This document shows positions 33,967 through 36,162 of a stretch of 36,162 bases of DNA, piece after piece. Numbering within the stretch: position 1 is the first letter of the stretch; the number at the start of each line of letters is the position of its first letter. This DNA is from Clostridium sp. (GTDB lineage: Bacteria; Bacillota; Clostridia; Clostridiales; Clostridiaceae), in contig JARIDB010000017.1 of NCBI GenBank assembly GCA_029257045.1, forward strand, positions 1-36,162, in the 5' to 3' direction. The notes beneath the pieces are model-generated. The model ran no database searches, had not been told where the DNA came from, and saw only the letters and a list, made by a program, of their open reading frames with translations. Made by a program: the position numbers and the translations under genes.

Positions 33967-34200
33967 TTACTTAGAAAAGTTTCCAGCAAATTGAGTCATT
34001 ATAGCTTTTACTTCTTCTATTTTATCAGGTTTTAATAAAGACAACATTTTAGGTGCAAATACTGCTATATCAGTAGCAGAAAAATCTCCAGCAGCTTGTT
34101 TTTAAAAATTATCTCCAATTAAAGCTTTAGCTTCGCTAACTTTAACTTCTTGTACTCTTTCTAATATAGAATTAAAGAATTTTTCTTGTCCTGGATTCAT
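33967..34200 (-). pseudogene. Small gene interrupted by an in-frame stop
   Basis: On the minus strand ATG 34200 opens a frame with gene-like composition. It reads MNPGQEKFFNSILERVQEVK and on to ALIGDNF, then TAA at 34104-34102, and continues in the same frame with KQAAGDFSATDIAVFAPKML and on to FAGNFSK, ending at TAA 33969-33967. Removing the stop gives a 77-residue helical protein of unknown function. The stop lies in a run of T and A (TTTTTAAAAA), so a point change is likelier than a frameshift. It may be a true pseudogene, two small peptides, or a sequencing error. Confidence 0.6.
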
Positions 34201-34380
34201 AATTTTACCTACATAGTTCTACAATTTAGTTTATAGAAAGATTATACTACTTCAATAGTTATACAATAATTAACTCGTACTTAAAAATAGACCACTTACA
34301 AGCAATAAGTAACTACTTACTGTTGTTGTGTTTACAAGGGAGAAAGTAGTGAATATAATAAAAATGTGGAGAGTGAAAAT

Positions 34381-34833
34381 ATGAAAATATTAATTGAAGT
34401 AGATGATAAAATAAAGGAAAATGAAATTATTATTAAATGTAGTGAACTTAGTGAAGATGTTAAAGATATTCAAGTTATGCTTCTAAATATGCTATCACAA
34501 AATAAAGGGATAACTTTTTATAGGGATGATACTGAATATTATCTTTCTTTGGAAGAAATATTGTTTTTTGAAACTGAACAAAATGGTATTTGTGCACATA
34601 CCATTGATAATATATATAATGTAAAATATAAGCTTTACGAACTTGAAGAGTTCTTACCAGGATATTTTATGAGAGTTTCAAAATCAACAATTTTAAATAT
34701 AAATCATATTTACTCTATAACACATAGTATATCATCAAGTAAAGTTGAATTTAAAAATACTCATAAACAGGTATATGTTTCAAGGTTTTATTATAAGCCA
34801 TTAAAAATTAAGTTGTTAGAAAAGAGGAGATAA
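34381..34833 (+). CDS. LytTR-domain transcription regulator
   Basis: A 150-residue DNA-binding protein with a C-terminal LytTR domain (PF04397, about residues 50-145): FYRDDTEYYLSLEEILFFET, KLYELEEFLPGYFMRVSKST, and ILNINHIYSI. The N-terminal 45 residues are not a receiver domain. A GTG at 34366 is in frame, but it forms part of the GTGGAGAG ribosome site. ATG 34381 is the better start. The next gene begins 1 base after its stop and encodes a membrane partner, an arrangement common for LytTR regulators controlled by a neighbouring membrane protein. Confidence 0.87.
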   Translation: MKILIEVDDKIKENEIIIKCSELSEDVKDIQVMLLNMLSQNKGITFYRDDTEYYLSLEEILFFETEQNGICAHTIDNIYNVKYKLYELEEFLPGYFMRVSKSTILNINHIYSITHSISSSKVEFKNTHKQVYVSRFYYKPLKIKLLEKRR

Positions 34834-34834
34834 T

Positions 34835-35530
34835 ATGAAAAAAGAAAGAATTTTTTGGGGAGTTTTATTTATACTAGCAGGTATATTTTTGGTTATTGGG
34901 AAGCTAGGATATCTTCCTAATGTAAATGTATTTAGCTTATTGCTAACTGTTTTTTTAGTAGTAATTATTGTAAAAAGTTTAATTCGTTATAATTTTTCAG
35001 GTATTTTATTCCCTATAGCATTTCTTTGTATAATATATGATAAGCAATTAGGAATTACAAGTATAACACCTTGGACTGTATTGCTGGCAGCACTACTTGG
35101 CAGTATTGGTCTTTCTATTATTTTTCACAAAAGAACTAAATGGTTTGATACTAAATACTTTAAAGATTACAAGTTTGAAAAGTTTGATCTAGAAGATGAA
35201 AGGAATGTTAGATACAAAAGCTCATTTAGTGATAGTATAAAGTATATAAATGCAAGTAATTTTGAGCAAGCAGACTTGAGTTGTTCTTTTGGAGCCATGA
35301 AGGTTTACTTTGATAATGCAACCATGAATAATAAAAAGGCTGTAGTTAGAATTAATGCTAATTTTTCAGGAGTAGAACTATATATACCTAAGAGTTGGAG
35401 TATTGATAATAAAACTAATGTATTATTAAGTGGTGTTGAGGAAAAGAATAAAAACAATCAAGTAACAGAAAATATTTTAACATTAGTTGGTGATATTAAA
35501 TTTTCAGGAGTAGAAATAATTTATATATAG
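34835..35530 (+). CDS. LiaF-like transmembrane protein
   Basis: A 231-residue membrane protein. The N-terminal 100 residues hold four hydrophobic segments (WGVLFILAGIFLVIGKLGYL and others), like the LiaI/LiaF-type transmembrane region. The C-terminal half is a beta-rich LiaF-type (DUF2154) domain with ADLSCSFGAMKVYF, a repeated FSGVE-x-[YI] motif (FSGVELYIP; FSGVEIIYI at the end) and NNKKAVVRINANFSG. LiaF restrains an envelope-stress response in Bacillus. Here the paired regulator is LytTR-type instead of LiaR. AGAGGAG overlaps the preceding stop. Probably a membrane repressor or sensor for that regulator. Confidence 0.82.
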   Translation: MKKERIFWGVLFILAGIFLVIGKLGYLPNVNVFSLLLTVFLVVIIVKSLIRYNFSGILFPIAFLCIIYDKQLGITSITPWTVLLAALLGSIGLSIIFHKRTKWFDTKYFKDYKFEKFDLEDERNVRYKSSFSDSIKYINASNFEQADLSCSFGAMKVYFDNATMNNKKAVVRINANFSGVELYIPKSWSIDNKTNVLLSGVEEKNKNNQVTENILTLVGDIKFSGVEIIYI

Positions 35531-35541
35531 TAATACAAGTT

Positions 35542-35575
35542 TAATGGAAGCCATTTTTAGGCTTCCATTAAAATT
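35542..35575 (+). terminator. Terminator-like hairpin after the LytTR operon
   Basis: TAATGGAAGCC (35542-35552) pairs with GGCTTCCATTA (35560-35570) around a T-rich loop. Only AAAATTAT follows, so termination may be weak. From 35576 to 35806 I see nothing but AT-rich DNA. Confidence 0.6.
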
Positions 35576-35806
35576 ATACCCTTTACAAGTAATTTTAAAT
35601 TACCTTTGAGCAAATAGTGTATATGTAAATTATCCATTTTGACAAATCATATATTTTAGAAGGATAGGTTATATTAAAATGAACTATTAAATTTTATTTA
35701 TTAAAATATAATTAATACATAAACTTACGCACAAGAATTTAAAGAAGAAAAAGCTTATAAGAAGTGATAAAATATTAATATTAAAGTTTAGAAGAAAGGA
35801 GTACCT

Positions 35807-36162
35807 ATGAATTTAATAGACTCTATTTTAAAGGCAAGTTCCACTGTTTCAAAAAATAAGGGAAAAGAAGCCTTTTTAGATAAAAAAGTAATTAAAATTG
35901 AAGAGAGAAAAATAGGAAATAATTATCATCTATATGGAAGAGTTATAGATGGAAAAGATGAATACAGTACTCACATAAACTATGATATTGAAAATAAACT
36001 TCTTAAAAGTGTAAGTTGTAGTTGTGATCTTTACGAAGAAAATAGAAAATATATGAAAAACTATAATTGCTTTCATATAATTGCAACAGCTTATAAATAT
36101 TATTCTATAATTTTGAAAAAAGAAAAGCATAAAATTAAAGCTATTAAAAATAGTGAAGTACA
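35807..36162 (+). CDS. SWIM zinc-finger protein, probable N-terminus of a SNF2-type helicase (partial)
   Basis: The first 118 residues of a gene cut by the window end. A SWIM-type zinc finger is visible at about 68-90: VSCSCDLYEENRKY then NCFHIIATAY, with C-x-C and C-x-H ligands. Before it comes GNNYHLYGRVIDGKDEYSTH, a pattern seen at the N-terminus of clostridial SNF2/RapA-like helicases (SNF2_assoc). The helicase part would lie outside. GAAAGGAG precedes ATG 35807. Confidence 0.75.
   Translation, partial: MNLIDSILKASSTVSKNKGKEAFLDKKVIKIEERKIGNNYHLYGRVIDGKDEYSTHINYDIENKLLKSVSCSCDLYEENRKYMKNYNCFHIIATAYKYYSIILKKEKHKIKAIKNSEV

Overview
The window is about 36 kb of very AT-rich, densely coded DNA with strong purine-rich ribosome binding sites, many rho-independent terminators and a T-box riboswitch. 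It also holds an [FeFe]-hydrogenase homologue without respiratory genes, and lipoprotein and LytS/YesN-type two-component genes. Together this points to a Gram-positive anaerobe of the genus Clostridium in the strict sense; I cannot name the species. I saw no rRNA, tRNA, CRISPR array, transposase or phage genes. The region reads as ordinary chromosome with local decay: a frameshifted GNAT gene at the left edge, a small gene interrupted by a stop near 34.1 kb, and a possible GntR-regulator remnant near 26.05 kb.

Layout: 0-5.3 kb holds a decayed acetyltransferase, a CNNM/CorC-type membrane protein, a hairpin-rich spacer, a small conserved protein, a glycine-periodic (GX3) protein, a YwaF-like membrane protein and an AI-2E family transporter. 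5.3-6.7 kb (minus strand) is a lemA plus TPM-domain (YgcG-like) pair. 6.9-10.9 kb is the mglBAC galactose/methyl-galactoside ABC transporter operon followed by a 58-aa membrane protein. 11.1-17.8 kb is a sugar-sensing operon: YesN-type response regulator, LytS/YesM-type histidine kinase, a membrane-anchored sugar-binding-like protein, a second MglB-like lipoprotein and a membrane metallophosphoesterase. I infer that this system senses an external sugar, probably galactose or glucose, and controls mgl.

17.8-19.8 kb holds a strong promoter, a T-box leader whose specifier reads as UGC (Cys), two palindromic repeats and a TcyP-like cystine symporter. 19.8-25.6 kb (minus strand) holds a CPBP membrane protease, a thioredoxin-reductase/AhpF-like fusion with its peroxiredoxin AhpC, a family 2 glycosyltransferase and a group-B-like [FeFe] hydrogenase. 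26.0-28.7 kb is an ABC exporter pair with a GNAT acetyltransferase. 28.8-31.9 kb holds small membrane proteins, a NUDIX hydrolase, a degenerate ThiM-like protein with 9-residue tandem repeats and an unknown protein. 32.0-36.2 kb holds RecQ, an interrupted small gene, a LytTR regulator with a LiaF-like membrane partner, and the start of a SWIM-zinc-finger protein (probably a SNF2-type helicase) that runs off the window.

The most unusual items are: a family of about 62-nt palindromic repeats present three times (1.82, 18.27 and 31.92 kb) whose two arms vary in a compensating way; a second hairpin family next to two of them; the Cys T-box with a tandem duplication and extra hairpins before its gene; the protein with two blocks of ten GX3 repeats; and the ThiM-like protein that has lost its catalytic motifs.
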